From assembly GCF_003003125.1 (NCBI RefSeq), contig NZ_PVTZ01000002.1:248001-312000 (forward strand): a stretch of DNA of 64,000 bases, given 5' to 3'. Below, piece after piece: positions 63,853-64,000 of this stretch. This DNA is from Laceyella sediminis. Its GTDB lineage: Bacteria; Bacillota; Bacilli; Thermoactinomycetales; Thermoactinomycetaceae. Numbering within the stretch: position 1 is the first letter of the stretch; every line of letters starts with the position of its first letter. A model generated the notes under the pieces. That model did not search any database. It had not been told where the DNA came from and saw only the letters and a list, made by a program, of their open reading frames with translations. The translations under genes were made by a program, and so were the position numbers.

Positions 63853-64000
63853 ATAGACGACCTGGTCTTATCAGCCCACTATCTGGTGAAGCAACCATGT
63901 TGGTAACCAGATAGGGAATCCATCAACCAGGAACCCTCCCTTCTGTAACTTACTTGGATTACATACCGATGGGCAATCTCTCTCATTATAGCTAGGTGAA
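63853..64000 (-). promoter_or_regulatory. rpmH leader and -10 box, edge of the oriC region
   Basis: On the minus strand TATAAT at 63990-63985 is a perfect -10; the -35 lies beyond the window. The ~130-nt leader contains a 9-bp hairpin CTATCTGGT/ACCAGATAG (63914-63879) with inner pairing ACCA/TGGT. No full DnaA box was seen in this short piece. Confidence 0.5.

Noticed and set aside
1-64000. CRISPR arrays, tRNA or rRNA genes, prophage modules
   Set aside because: I saw no regularly spaced identical repeats with unique spacers, no cloverleaf with CCA-end features, and no phage structural or integrase genes. A tRNAscan/CRISPR search was not run.

Overview
The window reads as the oriC-proximal left arm of a Bacillales chromosome. 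Its right end carries the classic block rpmH-rnpA-yidD-yidC-jag-mnmE-mnmG-rsmG-noc-parA-parB, read leftward. It continues with ychF-rpsF-ssb-rpsR-yybS-gdpP-rplI-dnaC-purA, as in Bacillus. Moderate G+C and the gene complement (two actin-like partition proteins, spore genes, an E/Q/S-rich protein next to the origin block) suggest a thermophilic relative such as a Thermoactinomycetaceae member; that lineage guess is inference. dnaA and oriC should lie just beyond base 64000.

Left region (1-4800): the start of a thiolase and fadF (fatty-acid oxidation electron transfer, with a FadR-like box), then a plasmid-style partition cassette. The cassette has four 43-bp repeat units built from eight 10-bp half-sites, an actin-like ATPase, a ribbon-helix-helix adaptor and a small winged-helix-like protein. 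A helically phased 11-bp tandem repeat lies just upstream.

4815-13898: a lysine-fermentation-type operon, kdd-kamA-kamB-kamC-kamD-kamE, behind a near-perfect sigma-54 promoter and next to a RocR-like PAS/AAA+/Fis activator. This predicts inducible conversion of lysine through beta-lysine and 3,5-diaminohexanoate to a keto acid. The downstream enzymes (kce, kal, CoA transferase) are not in the window.

14047-28836: a PrkC-like kinase without PASTA domains, argS-ywiB, speE-speB, pbpG, ywhD (odd two-hairpin leader), a membrane GGDEF/histidine-kinase fusion, a PTS EIIBC, an orphan ribbon-helix-helix protein and a frameshifted YheC/YheD ATP-grasp gene.

29026-37131: walRKHIJ-htrA-CxxH/CxxC-rlmH on the plus strand, inverted relative to the usual Bacillus arrangement and therefore head-on to replication from an origin on the right.

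37332-54015: replication, nucleotide and ribosomal genes, then parB and noc with two perfect parS sites. parA (soj) is split inside its Walker A codons by a group II intron of about 1.95 kb. The intron protein is an uninterrupted ORF whose reverse-transcriptase catalytic motifs have been lost, while its RNA-binding/maturase part remains. A second chromosomal actin-like protein and a large low-complexity protein lie between noc and rsmG.

No tRNA, rRNA or CRISPR array was recognised.
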